In this document: positions 1 through 5,518 of the stretch, one piece after another
Layout of the letters: every line of letters starts with the position of its first letter
Position numbering within the stretch: position 1 is the first letter of the stretch
Assembly: GCA_021799915.1 (NCBI GenBank)
Contig: JAJYZN010000024.1
Coordinates: 1-8,449 of the forward strand
Origin: Actinomycetes bacterium
Lineage (GTDB): Bacteria; Actinomycetota; Acidimicrobiia; Acidimicrobiales; RAAP-2
DNA length: 8,449 nt
Reading direction: 5' to 3'
Program-made: the position numbers and the translations under genes
The notes under the pieces: generated by a model
Database searches by the model: none
What the model was told of the DNA's origin: nothing
Seen by the model: only the letters and a program-made list of their open reading frames with translations

Positions 1-249
1 TGCGATGTGGTGCAGTACACCTCCAACGAGGTGAAGCAGGCCCTCGTCGGGTACGGGGCGGCTTCGAAATCCCAGGTGCAGATGATGGTTGGTGCCATGC
101 TCGGACTCGAGTCGGTGCCGGGTCCGCCCGACGTGGCTGACGCTCTGGCGCTCGCCGTCTGCCATCTCACGACCTGTCCACTTCGCGAGGCGGTCCAGGC
201 GGCACTGGGCTCCGGTGCTGCGCTTGGCCACGAGCGTGTGCAGGGATGA
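1..249 (+). CDS. ruvC: RuvC, Holliday junction resolvase, C-terminal part (5' end outside window)
   Basis: RuvC is the endonuclease that cuts Holliday junctions after RuvAB branch migration. Only the last 82 codons are visible, and the frame is open to the left edge. The visible part matches the C-terminal half of the family: [22 protein letters not shown] corresponds to the E. coli stretch around VKQTVVGIGSAEKSQVQ. The [11 protein letters not shown] segment supplies two aspartates (visible residues 44 and 47) that align with the metal-binding catalytic pair D138 and D141 of E. coli RuvC. The other two catalytic acids lie upstream of the window. A GTG at base 7 is internal, not a start, because the preceding codons fit the family. 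The stop is 63 bp before ruvA on the same strand, as expected for a ruvCAB operon. The identification is firm; completeness cannot be judged. Confidence 0.95.
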   Translation, partial: CDVVQYTSNEVKQALVGYGAASKSQVQMMVGAMLGLESVPGPPDVADALALAVCHLTTCPLREAVQAALGSGAALGHERVQG

Positions 250-312
250 AGCCATGAGCAACGTCACAAGGAGGCTCACGAGCAGCCCCACGACAAGCAA
301 GGAGAACGGGCA

Positions 313-906
313 ATGATCGGTTCGCTCAACGGCACCTTGGCCGCCGTCACCGGGGAGACCGAGATCGTGGTCGAGGTGCATGGGGTTGGCTACCGGCTGG
401 CGGTGACGCCGTCAACCGTGACGAGCCTCGGTCCCAGCGGTTCGCCCGTCCGCCTTCACGTCCACACCCATGTGCGCGAGGACGCGATCGTCCTCTACGG
501 CTTTCGCCACGACGACGAGCGCCGGTGCTTCGAAGCCCTGCTGGGAGCCCACGGTGTGGGGCCGTCGCTGGCGCTGTCGGTCTTGTCGGTCCTCTCCCCG
601 GCTGCCTTGTCGACGGCGGTGCTCGAAGACGATGTGGACACGCTGTGCGCTGTCCCGGGCGTGGGCCGCAAGACCGCTGCCCGTCTTCTCATCGACTTGA
701 AGAGCAGGCTCGAACTGCCTGATCTCGGGGAGACCAGCTACTCCGGCGGCACCGGGGTGATCTCGGCCCGAGCCGAGGCGCGGGCCGCACTGGCCGAGCT
801 TGGGTATGGCCCCGATGAGATCCGTCGGGCGCTGGACGGGATCGACGGGGAGATTGGAGTCGAAGAGATGCTGCGGTTGGCCCTGCGCGAGCTGGCGGTG
901 CGATGA
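313..906 (+). CDS. ruvA: RuvA, Holliday junction branch migration subunit
   Basis: RuvA binds the four-way junction as a tetramer and loads RuvB rings for branch migration. The 197-residue product has the normal family length and three-domain plan. Residues 1-62 form the N-terminal OB fold (MIGSLNGTL, then [10 protein letters not shown]). E56-D57 in [11 protein letters not shown] match the acidic pin that E. coli RuvA (E55, D56) uses to separate strands. Two helix-hairpin-helix motifs follow, [11 protein letters not shown] (about 78-88) and [15 protein letters not shown] (about 112-126), which contact the DNA backbone. After a flexible linker, residues 151-197 form the helical domain III that binds RuvB. 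The ATG start is preceded by AAGGAGAA at 299-306 with good spacing. The gene sits 63 bp after ruvC, and its TGA overlaps the ruvB ATG, suggesting translational coupling. Confidence 0.98.
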   Translation: MIGSLNGTLAAVTGETEIVVEVHGVGYRLAVTPSTVTSLGPSGSPVRLHVHTHVREDAIVLYGFRHDDERRCFEALLGAHGVGPSLALSVLSVLSPAALSTAVLEDDVDTLCAVPGVGRKTAARLLIDLKSRLELPDLGETSYSGGTGVISARAEARAALAELGYGPDEIRRALDGIDGEIGVEEMLRLALRELAVR

Positions 907-2015
907 CCTCGGGTTCGGGCGCTCGGCGCGACCTCCTGCGCGGGGACGAAACCGGCTCACCAGGGGCTGCCGGAGCCGGCGAACGGGTCGTACGTCCGGC
1001 CGCCGACCCACGAGAAGAGGGAGAAGAAGCGGGCCTGCGGCCCCGTTCCCTGGACGAGTTCGTCGGTCAGGCTGAATTGGTCGAGCACCTGGGGATCGTC
1101 CTCCAAGCCGCCCGGCGGCGGCGCCAAGCAGTCGACCATTTGCTCTTCGCCGGTCCGCCCGGGCTCGGCAAGACCTCCTTGGCCGGGATCGTGGCGGTGG
1201 AGATGGGTGTCGGCCTGCGCGTGACCTCGGGTCCGGTGCTGGCGCGTGCCGGTGACCTGGCAGCGTTGCTGACGGCCCTCGAAGAAGGCGACGTGCTGTT
1301 CATCGACGAGATCCATCGCCTGCCCACTGCAGTGGAGGAGATCCTCTACCCAGCGATGGAGGATGCAAAGCTCGACATCTTGATCGGCAAAGGGCCAATG
1401 GCCCGATCGATCAGGCTGGACCTCCCTCGGTTCACCCTCGTGGGTGCGACCACCCGTACCGGCCTCGTCGCTGCTCCCCTGCGTGACCGGTTCGGCTTCG
1501 TGGGGCGTCTCGACCTCTACGGTCCTGGCGAACTGGAAGCCATCGTCGTCCGGTCGGCTGGGATCATCGGTGTGCCGATCACTCCAGAGGGCGCCGGGCT
1601 CATCGCCGCTCGTTCCCGAGGTACGCCGCGGATCGCGAACCGCCTTTTGCGGCGGGTGCGGGACTTCGCCGAGGTTCGGGGCGACGGGGCCATCACCGCA
1701 GAAGCGGCAGCCGAAGGACTGGAGCTCTTCGGGGTGGACGCGCTCGGGCTCGACAAAGTCGACCGCGCAATCCTCGACGCACTCTGCAATCGTTTCGACG
1801 GGCATCCCGTCGGGCTGACGACGCTCGCTCAGTGCGTGGGGGAGGAGCCGGACACGATCGAGGACGCGTACGAGCCGTTCCTCTTGCAGCTCGGTCTCAT
1901 TCGGCGCACGCCGCGCGGCAGGGTGCCGACCTCGCGAGCGTGGACCCACGTGAACGCTGCCGGTGCAGCGGACGTGTCTTCGACGTCCGAGCGGCCCGGC
2001 GGGCGCCTGCTGTGA
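903..2015 (+). CDS. ruvB: RuvB, Holliday junction branch migration ATPase
   Basis: RuvB is the AAA+ motor that forms hexameric rings on either side of RuvA and pumps DNA through the junction. The 370-residue product has Walker A GPPGLGKT at 84-91, Walker B VLFIDEIH at 131-138, GATTR at 181-185 (sensor 1 region), and LRDRFG at 193-198, in which R196 aligns with the E. coli arginine finger R174. [12 protein letters not shown] at 240-251 carries the sensor 2 arginine. The C-terminal winged helix ends in [13 protein letters not shown]. The protein is about 34 residues longer than E. coli RuvB: about 22 extra at the N-terminus (acidic and Gly/Ala-rich) and about 12 at the C-terminus. The ATG at 903 overlaps the ruvA stop by four bases and has no strong Shine-Dalgarno, which fits coupling to ruvA. 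A later start cannot be excluded for the unconserved N-terminus. Confidence 0.98.
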   Translation: MTSGSGARRDLLRGDETGSPGAAGAGERVVRPAADPREEGEEAGLRPRSLDEFVGQAELVEHLGIVLQAARRRRQAVDHLLFAGPPGLGKTSLAGIVAVEMGVGLRVTSGPVLARAGDLAALLTALEEGDVLFIDEIHRLPTAVEEILYPAMEDAKLDILIGKGPMARSIRLDLPRFTLVGATTRTGLVAAPLRDRFGFVGRLDLYGPGELEAIVVRSAGIIGVPITPEGAGLIAARSRGTPRIANRLLRRVRDFAEVRGDGAITAEAAAEGLELFGVDALGLDKVDRAILDALCNRFDGHPVGLTTLAQCVGEEPDTIEDAYEPFLLQLGLIRRTPRGRVPTSRAWTHVNAAGAADVSSTSERPGGRLL

Positions 2016-2042
2016 CGTGATGGCTGCCGATTCCGATCGGTT
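2016..2042. terminator. Possible small bidirectional terminator between convergent ruvB and kinase genes
   Basis: Only 27 bp separate the ruvB stop from the stop of the opposing histidine kinase gene. The stretch holds a short hairpin, CCGAT (2027-2031), loop TCCG, ATCGG (2036-2040), followed on the + strand by TTT. Five base pairs and three Ts are weak for an intrinsic terminator, so this is a candidate only. Rho-dependent termination or overlapping 3' ends are equally possible. Confidence 0.25.
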
Positions 2043-3914
2043 TCAAGGTTCCGTGGGATCGGAGGTCGCTCCGAGTGCCGGCAGATGGACCCGGAACGTG
2101 GTGGACCACCCGGGGACGTCCACGACCTCAATGGTGCCTCCGTGAGCGTCCACCACTGACTTGACGATGGCCAAGCCGAGACCGCTGCCGGGGACGCCTC
2201 GATTGTTGCCGGAGGGACCCCGGTAGAAAGGTTCAAAGAGTTGAGGCCGGTCTTGTTCGGGGATGCCGGGGCCATCGTCACTCACCTCGAGCCGGACGAA
2301 GTCACCTAATGAGGTGACGCGAAGCTCGACGTGGCCACCGGGGCCATTGAACTTGACGGCGTTCGTGAGGAGATTGGACAGCAGCTGACGCAACCTGGCC
2401 GGGTCGCAGCTCACCGTAACCCCACCGGCGCCGGCGGTCAGACCGGAGGGCTCCCTGCGAAGCGTGATCTCGACCCGGCTCCTGGCGGTGGCAGTGCGGA
2501 CAGCGTCGATCGCGTCCTCCAGGAGTGGCTCGAGCTCGACCTGTACGAAGCGAGATCCGCGTCCGCTCCCGAGGGCGGGGTCTTCGAGCAGGTCGTTGGC
2601 CACGTGTAGGAGCTGCTGCGAATTGCGCTCGATGGCGCGGAGCATCCGGCGTTGTTCATCGGTGAACGACGACGCCTCCGAAGAGGACTCGTCGACCAGG
2701 AGCTCCGTGAACCCGATGATCGAGGTCAAAGGAGTTCGCAGCTCGTGGGAGACGGTTGCCACGAGATCGTCTTTCATGGAGGTCAGCCTCTCCAGCTCGG
2801 CGTTGCGCAGCGCCAGGACTTCGGAAACCTCGCGTTGAATGGCCAAGAGGCGCTCGCGCTCGTGCACGAGCTCCTCGCGCTCGGTCACGTCGCTGGCGAC
2901 AATGACAAAGCCAGACAAGGGTGTGCCGGAGGCAGGTTGGGCAGTGACGGTTGCTGCCATCCTCCTGCGGTCTCCGTGCGGGCCGACGTAGGAGAGGAGG
3001 AGCTGGCTGGAGGTGCCTGGGGGCTCAGTGCCGTCGAGGCTCGACCTTGTGAATGAGAGGGGGGATCCCGACTCGAGTGCCAAGAGCTCGCCGAGGGTCT
3101 TCTTCCCAACGGCATCGTGGGAGGAGATGCCGAATATCTCCTCTGCGCCCGCCGAGAAAAAGGTCACCGTGCCGGCGTTGTCGGCTCCGACGACAGCCGT
3201 GCCGGTCGCTGCTTGCAGCAGGGAATCCAGTCGGTCATGGGCAGCCTCGGCCTCGGACGCCGCACTCCGCGCGAGCTCCGCCTGACGGGCCACGTCGGCT
3301 CGGAGGTCCCGTTCACGGCGCAACGCTCCGAGGAACGTGAAGGAGACGAGTGCGGATCCCACGACGACGATGGTGACCAAACGCCACTGTGAGGGCGGGT
3401 AGCTGGGAGATCCGACCACAATGATTGGGACTGCAAGGGCGAGCAGAACAGCGGCGAGCGCGGTGAGCAGGTGGGTGATCCGGTCGTAGTACGCGACCCA
3501 TACCACGGGCAGCAGGTAGACGACCGCGAGTCCGGTGTCGGCGTCGCTTTGCGTGTCGCGCAGCAAGGCGACGACGGCGATGTAGCCGATCGGGATCGAG
3601 AGCCAGAGCCAGACAGGAAGCCGAGCCCAGGGCACGTACACCGCTGCCCCGGTGAGCACGACGAAGAGGATGCCGGCCGCAGCCACATCGCTTGTCCTCG
3701 CATGGGGGTAGGGGATAAGGGCCACGAGCATCGATAGCGCGAAGCCGGCGGCAATGAGCGGGAGCTGGCGGCGCAGGTTCCCGTAGAGGACACGCCGGTC
3801 CCTTATCACTGACGAGCTGGGGTCCTTTGGAGGAATGGTCGTCCGCTCTAGGTCATCGCCGCGCTCATGAGGCGACGCGGCATCGACGAAGATCCTGCTC
3901 GGACCTCTGTCCAT
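2043..3914 (-). CDS. Membrane sensor histidine kinase (6 TM, PAS, HisKA, HATPase_c)
   Basis: This is a two-component sensor kinase of about 623 residues; no specific gene name is recognisable. Six hydrophobic segments lie at about 51-68, 77-95, 100-118, 129-143, 149-168 and 178-197, with short loops and no large extracytoplasmic domain. A charged coiled coil (about 199-230) leads to a PAS domain (about 230-345, ending in ASDVTER). A second coiled coil (346-380) joins the HisKA domain, whose ATVSHELRTPLTSIIGF carries phosphoacceptor H390. The ATPase domain has the N box LLSNLLTNAVKFN (N518), G1 DDGPGIP (546-552), F box LFEPFYRG (559-566) and G2 GSGLGLAIVK (576-585), so it looks catalytically intact. 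The chosen ATG has GGAG four bases upstream. The frame stays open to a TTG at 4049 inside the regulator gene, so a longer N-terminus is possible but lacks a good ribosome site. The gene follows its regulator by 100 bp. The stimulus is unknown. Confidence 0.93.
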   Translation of the reverse strand: MDRGPSRIFVDAASPHERGDDLERTTIPPKDPSSSVIRDRRVLYGNLRRQLPLIAAGFALSMLVALIPYPHARTSDVAAAGILFVVLTGAAVYVPWARLPVWLWLSIPIGYIAVVALLRDTQSDADTGLAVVYLLPVVWVAYYDRITHLLTALAAVLLALAVPIIVVGSPSYPPSQWRLVTIVVVGSALVSFTFLGALRRERDLRADVARQAELARSAASEAEAAHDRLDSLLQAATGTAVVGADNAGTVTFFSAGAEEIFGISSHDAVGKKTLGELLALESGSPLSFTRSSLDGTEPPGTSSQLLLSYVGPHGDRRRMAATVTAQPASGTPLSGFVIVASDVTEREELVHERERLLAIQREVSEVLALRNAELERLTSMKDDLVATVSHELRTPLTSIIGFTELLVDESSSEASSFTDEQRRMLRAIERNSQQLLHVANDLLEDPALGSGRGSRFVQVELEPLLEDAIDAVRTATARSRVEITLRREPSGLTAGAGGVTVSCDPARLRQLLSNLLTNAVKFNGPGGHVELRVTSLGDFVRLEVSDDGPGIPEQDRPQLFEPFYRGPSGNNRGVPGSGLGLAIVKSVVDAHGGTIEVVDVPGWSTTFRVHLPALGATSDPTEP

Positions 3915-3918
3915 CACG

Positions 3919-3922
3919 CTCC
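3919..3922 (-). promoter_or_regulatory. Ribosome binding site supporting the kinase start
   Basis: On the minus strand, GGAG lies four bases before the ATG at 3914 (GGAGCGTGATG). The spacing is on the short side. It is still the best site in the 100 bp after the regulator stop, and it supports the ATG over the in-frame GTG at 3944 and TTG at 4049, neither of which has a clear Shine-Dalgarno. Confidence 0.5.
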
Positions 3923-3956
3923 AGGCGCGCGTACGCTGCCCCACTCTGGATTGCTC

Positions 3957-3979
3957 GATGGCTGAGATGGCTGAGATGG
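3957..3979. repeat. Short 9-bp tandem repeat between regulator and kinase genes
   Basis: GATGGCTGA occurs twice in tandem (3957-3965 and 3966-3974), followed by a partial third copy, GATGG (3975-3979). It lies in the 100-bp spacer between the regulator stop and the kinase start. If the kinase began further upstream, the repeat would encode an SAISAI run. It may be simple slippage; no function is evident. Confidence 0.7.
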
Positions 3980-4014
3980 ATGTGAGGTGTCGGTCTGGAG
4001 CACGACAGCGCTGC

Positions 4015-4716
4015 TCAGTCTCTCCGGCGACTGTTGTAGCGGTAACCAAATCCGCGCACCGTTTCGATCGGTGAATCCTCGGTGTAGTCCCACGAGAGCT
4101 TCTTTCGGAGCCTCAGGACCGCGTACTTGACGCGAGCGGGCGCGAGACCCGATGGGTCCTGCCATGCGAATTCGACCAATTGGTCTGCCGAGAGGATCTG
4201 GTCGGCGTGGCGGACGAGGGAGGAGAGGAGCCGGTACTCGATCGGAGTGAGGAGGACAGGCTCGCCTTGCAGGTGGACTTCTTGACGATTGAAGTCGATC
4301 CGGACACGACCGTCGTCGTAGAGCGTGCGAGCGGGTCCGGAAGTCGATCGCCTCCTCTGGACAGCCTGGAGCCGGGCCAAAAGTTCGACGCGGCTGAACG
4401 GCTTGGTCAGATAGTCGTCAGCGCCGGCGTTGAGCCCTCGGACCTTGTCTCGTTCGTCCGAGCGGGCGGTGAGCACGAGCACCGGCACGTCGCTCATGTC
4501 CCGCACCCGTTCGAGCACCTGCCAGCCGTCGAGGTCGGGAAGCCCGACATCGAGCACCACGAGGTGGGGACGCAGCTCGTGGAATGCCCGGAGCCCATCG
4601 CGTCCGGTGGCGGTGCGCTGGACTTCGTAACCCTCACGGCTGAGCATGGACTCGAGCAGGATGCTGATGTCGTCGTCGTCTTCGATGACCAGCACTCTCG
4701 GACCATCGAGGACCAT
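4015..4716 (-). CDS. OmpR/PhoB-family response regulator transcription factor
   Basis: This is the DNA-binding partner of the downstream kinase, 233 residues long and typical for the family. The receiver domain (about 5-118) has the acidic pocket E12 and D13 (VIEDDDD), phosphoacceptor D56 in VVLDVGLPDLDGW, conserved T83 (VLTARSD), switch aromatic Y102 and K105 (DDYLTKPF). A short linker leads to a winged-helix domain (about 130-229) with LTPIEYRLLSSLVRHADQ, the recognition helix region PARVKYAVLRLRKKL and the wing motif IETVRGFGYRY. The frame stays open upstream to 5040, but the receiver fold begins right at this ATG, and GGGGG (4722-4726) lies five bases before it, so the longer reading is rejected. 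The gene is divergent from yajC and upstream of the kinase in a likely two-gene operon. Target genes are not evident from sequence; autoregulation through the adjoining control region is a reasonable inference. Confidence 0.95.
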   Translation of the reverse strand: MVLDGPRVLVIEDDDDISILLESMLSREGYEVQRTATGRDGLRAFHELRPHLVVLDVGLPDLDGWQVLERVRDMSDVPVLVLTARSDERDKVRGLNAGADDYLTKPFSRVELLARLQAVQRRRSTSGPARTLYDDGRVRIDFNRQEVHLQGEPVLLTPIEYRLLSSLVRHADQILSADQLVEFAWQDPSGLAPARVKYAVLRLRKKLSWDYTEDSPIETVRGFGYRYNSRRRD

Positions 4717-4739
4717 CACTACCCCCGCCCACAACCCCG

Positions 4740-4757
4740 GCCCGCGCTCTCGCGGGC
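4740..4757 (-). promoter_or_regulatory. Hairpin in the likely 5' leader of the response regulator
   Basis: GCCCGCG (4740-4746) and CGCGGGC (4751-4757) form a perfect 7-bp stem with a four-base CTCT loop (AGAG on the transcribed strand). It sits 23 bp upstream of the regulator ATG and downstream of the proposed -10 box, so it would be in the mRNA leader. No U-run follows on either strand, so it is not an intrinsic terminator. It could affect mRNA stability or ribosome access. Confidence 0.45.
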
Positions 4758-4772
4758 ACCACCGTCTGTTTC

Positions 4773-4810
4773 CGGCCTGATTGTAGAACAATGCAGGATC
4801 CCGAACGAAA
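4773..4810 (-). promoter_or_regulatory. Candidate promoter of the two-component operon
   Basis: On the minus strand, TACAAT (4785 down to 4780) matches the -10 consensus at five of six positions and stands out in GC-rich surroundings. Upstream lies TTTCGT or TTCGTT (4810-4804), a poor -35 match at 18-19 bp spacing. Transcription would start near 4773, giving a leader of about 57 bases before the regulator ATG. The -10 box is part of the dyad described separately. The -10 is convincing by eye; the -35 is not. Confidence 0.42.
4780..4792. promoter_or_regulatory. 13-bp dyad, possible operator over the -10 box
   Basis: ATTGT (4780-4784), three-base spacer AGA, ACAAT (4788-4792) is a perfect inverted repeat. 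Its minus-strand reading includes the TACAAT -10 box of the two-component operon. The plus-strand reading gives AACAAT, a weaker -10-like box toward yajC. A dyad at this place could be an operator, or the symmetry could come simply from back-to-back -10 elements. Confidence 0.35.
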
Positions 4811-4870
4811 GGGCAAAAGGCCAGCAGCCAGGGAGAGCCCGCCCGGCCGAGCCCTACCCCCCGTCCTGCT

Positions 4871-4894
4871 GGGGAGGCTGTATGGTAGCTCCCC
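4871..4894 (+). promoter_or_regulatory. Inverted repeat around a weak -10-like box upstream of yajC
   Basis: GGGGAG (4871-4876) and CTCCCC (4889-4894) are perfect inverted arms 12 bp apart. With a one-base bulge the stem extends to eight pairs (GCT with AGC). The loop contains TATGGT (4881-4886), which fits the loose actinobacterial TANNNT -10 pattern. No good -35 is visible 17 bp upstream. The yajC ATG is 49 bp downstream, so this is either a promoter with an overlapping operator or a leader stem-loop. Confidence 0.35.
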
Positions 4895-4942
4895 TGTGCA
4901 CGCCTGGAACCCGTTCTGTGGCATCGTGATGAGGGAGGGCAG

Positions 4943-5518
4943 ATGATCCTGGCATTTGCGACCGCGCTGCCGGCGCTGCTCGCAGCCACCAAGTCGACGA
5001 AGACCTCCAGTAGTGGGGGTGTGGACTTCATCCTGTTCATCGTGGTAATCGGGCTGGCCGGCTATTTTCTCCTACTCCGCCCCCAACAGCAGAGGGCGAA
5101 ACGGCAGCGGGCGAACCAGTCGGAGATCACCGTCGGAGACGAGATCCTGACCATCGGGGGCATCGTGGGAACGGTGCTGGATCTCGATGCCGAGCGCGTG
5201 ACCATCCTCACTGGGATGGAGCGCTCGGCCACAGGGGATTCCTCGGGCGCCACCGGTCCCCAGGCACTGCCGACCCGGATGGTGCTCGTGCGCAACGCCA
5301 TCGCGCGCAAGCTGGACCCGGTTGTGCCGGCAAGCCGCGACGGTTTGGCCGAAGCCGAGCTTGATTTTTCGGGTGGTCGGGTGGGGGACGACACCGATGA
5401 ATGGGAGGAAGCCGACGGCGGGGAGGAGGCCGACGGCGGGGAGGAGACCGCTGGAGGGGACGGCGGGGAGGAGACCGACGGCGGCTCGGGTGCTCGGGAA
5501 GGTGACGCCGAACCGTGA
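4943..5518 (+). CDS. yajC: YajC, preprotein translocase accessory subunit, with acidic repeat tail
   Basis: YajC is a single-pass membrane protein that associates with SecDF and the SecYEG translocon. The product is 191 residues, against 110 in E. coli. A short hydrophobic N-terminus (MILAFATALPALLAA) is followed by the transmembrane segment at about 27-45, the family signature YFLLLRPQQQRAKRQR (41-56), and the cytoplasmic VGDEILTIGGIVGTV (64-78). Residues 91-110 look like an insert. The extra length is mainly an acidic tail (140-191) with imperfect EEADGG-type repeats at 155-181. The ATG is preceded by GGGAGG at 4933-4938. The stop overlaps the secD GTG by four bases. The gene starts the yajC-secD-secF operon and is divergent from the response regulator. 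The core identification is firm; the role of the tail is unknown. Confidence 0.95.
   Translation: MILAFATALPALLAATKSTKTSSSGGVDFILFIVVIGLAGYFLLLRPQQQRAKRQRANQSEITVGDEILTIGGIVGTVLDLDAERVTILTGMERSATGDSSGATGPQALPTRMVLVRNAIARKLDPVVPASRDGLAEAELDFSGGRVGDDTDEWEEADGGEEADGGEETAGGDGGEETDGGSGAREGDAEP
5405..5485 (+). repeat. 18-bp imperfect tandem repeat encoding the YajC acidic tail
   Basis: Units resembling GAGGAGGCCGACGGCGGG occur at 5405-5422, 5423-5440, 5441-5458 and 5468-5485, with a 9-bp half unit at 5459-5467. The first two copies differ by one base, while the third and fourth are more diverged. The period is a multiple of three, so the repeat expands the peptide EEADGG without breaking the frame. 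This pattern fits replication slippage in coding DNA, so copy number may vary between strains. Confidence 0.85.

Noticed and set aside
254..316. A 20-codon reading frame (ATG at 254) in the ruvC-ruvA gap whose TGA overlaps the ruvA ATG
   Set aside because: It has no clear ribosome site of its own and its composition ([20 protein letters not shown]) resembles no known peptide. The frame continues upstream as an out-of-frame shadow of ruvC. A leader peptide for coupling is possible but unsupported.
957..1949. Long minus-strand frame opposite ruvB (330 codons)
   Set aside because: It is antisense to the highly conserved RuvB sequence and rich in Arg, Pro and Gly, as expected from high-GC codon bias. 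No motif is recognisable.
4016..4033. CAGTC/GACTG inverted repeat at the regulator stop as a terminator
   Set aside because: Only five pairs with an eight-base loop and no T-run on the minus strand, and the kinase gene follows in the same direction.
4821..4872. CCAGCAG (4821-4827) and CTGCTGG (4866-4872) inverted repeats
   Set aside because: The arms are short, 38 bp apart, and made of common high-GC words, so chance pairing is likely.
4717..5040. N-terminal extension of the response regulator up to 5040
   Set aside because: The receiver fold begins at the ATG at 4716. The extra 108 codons would run antisense through the yajC start and the control region and show no domain.
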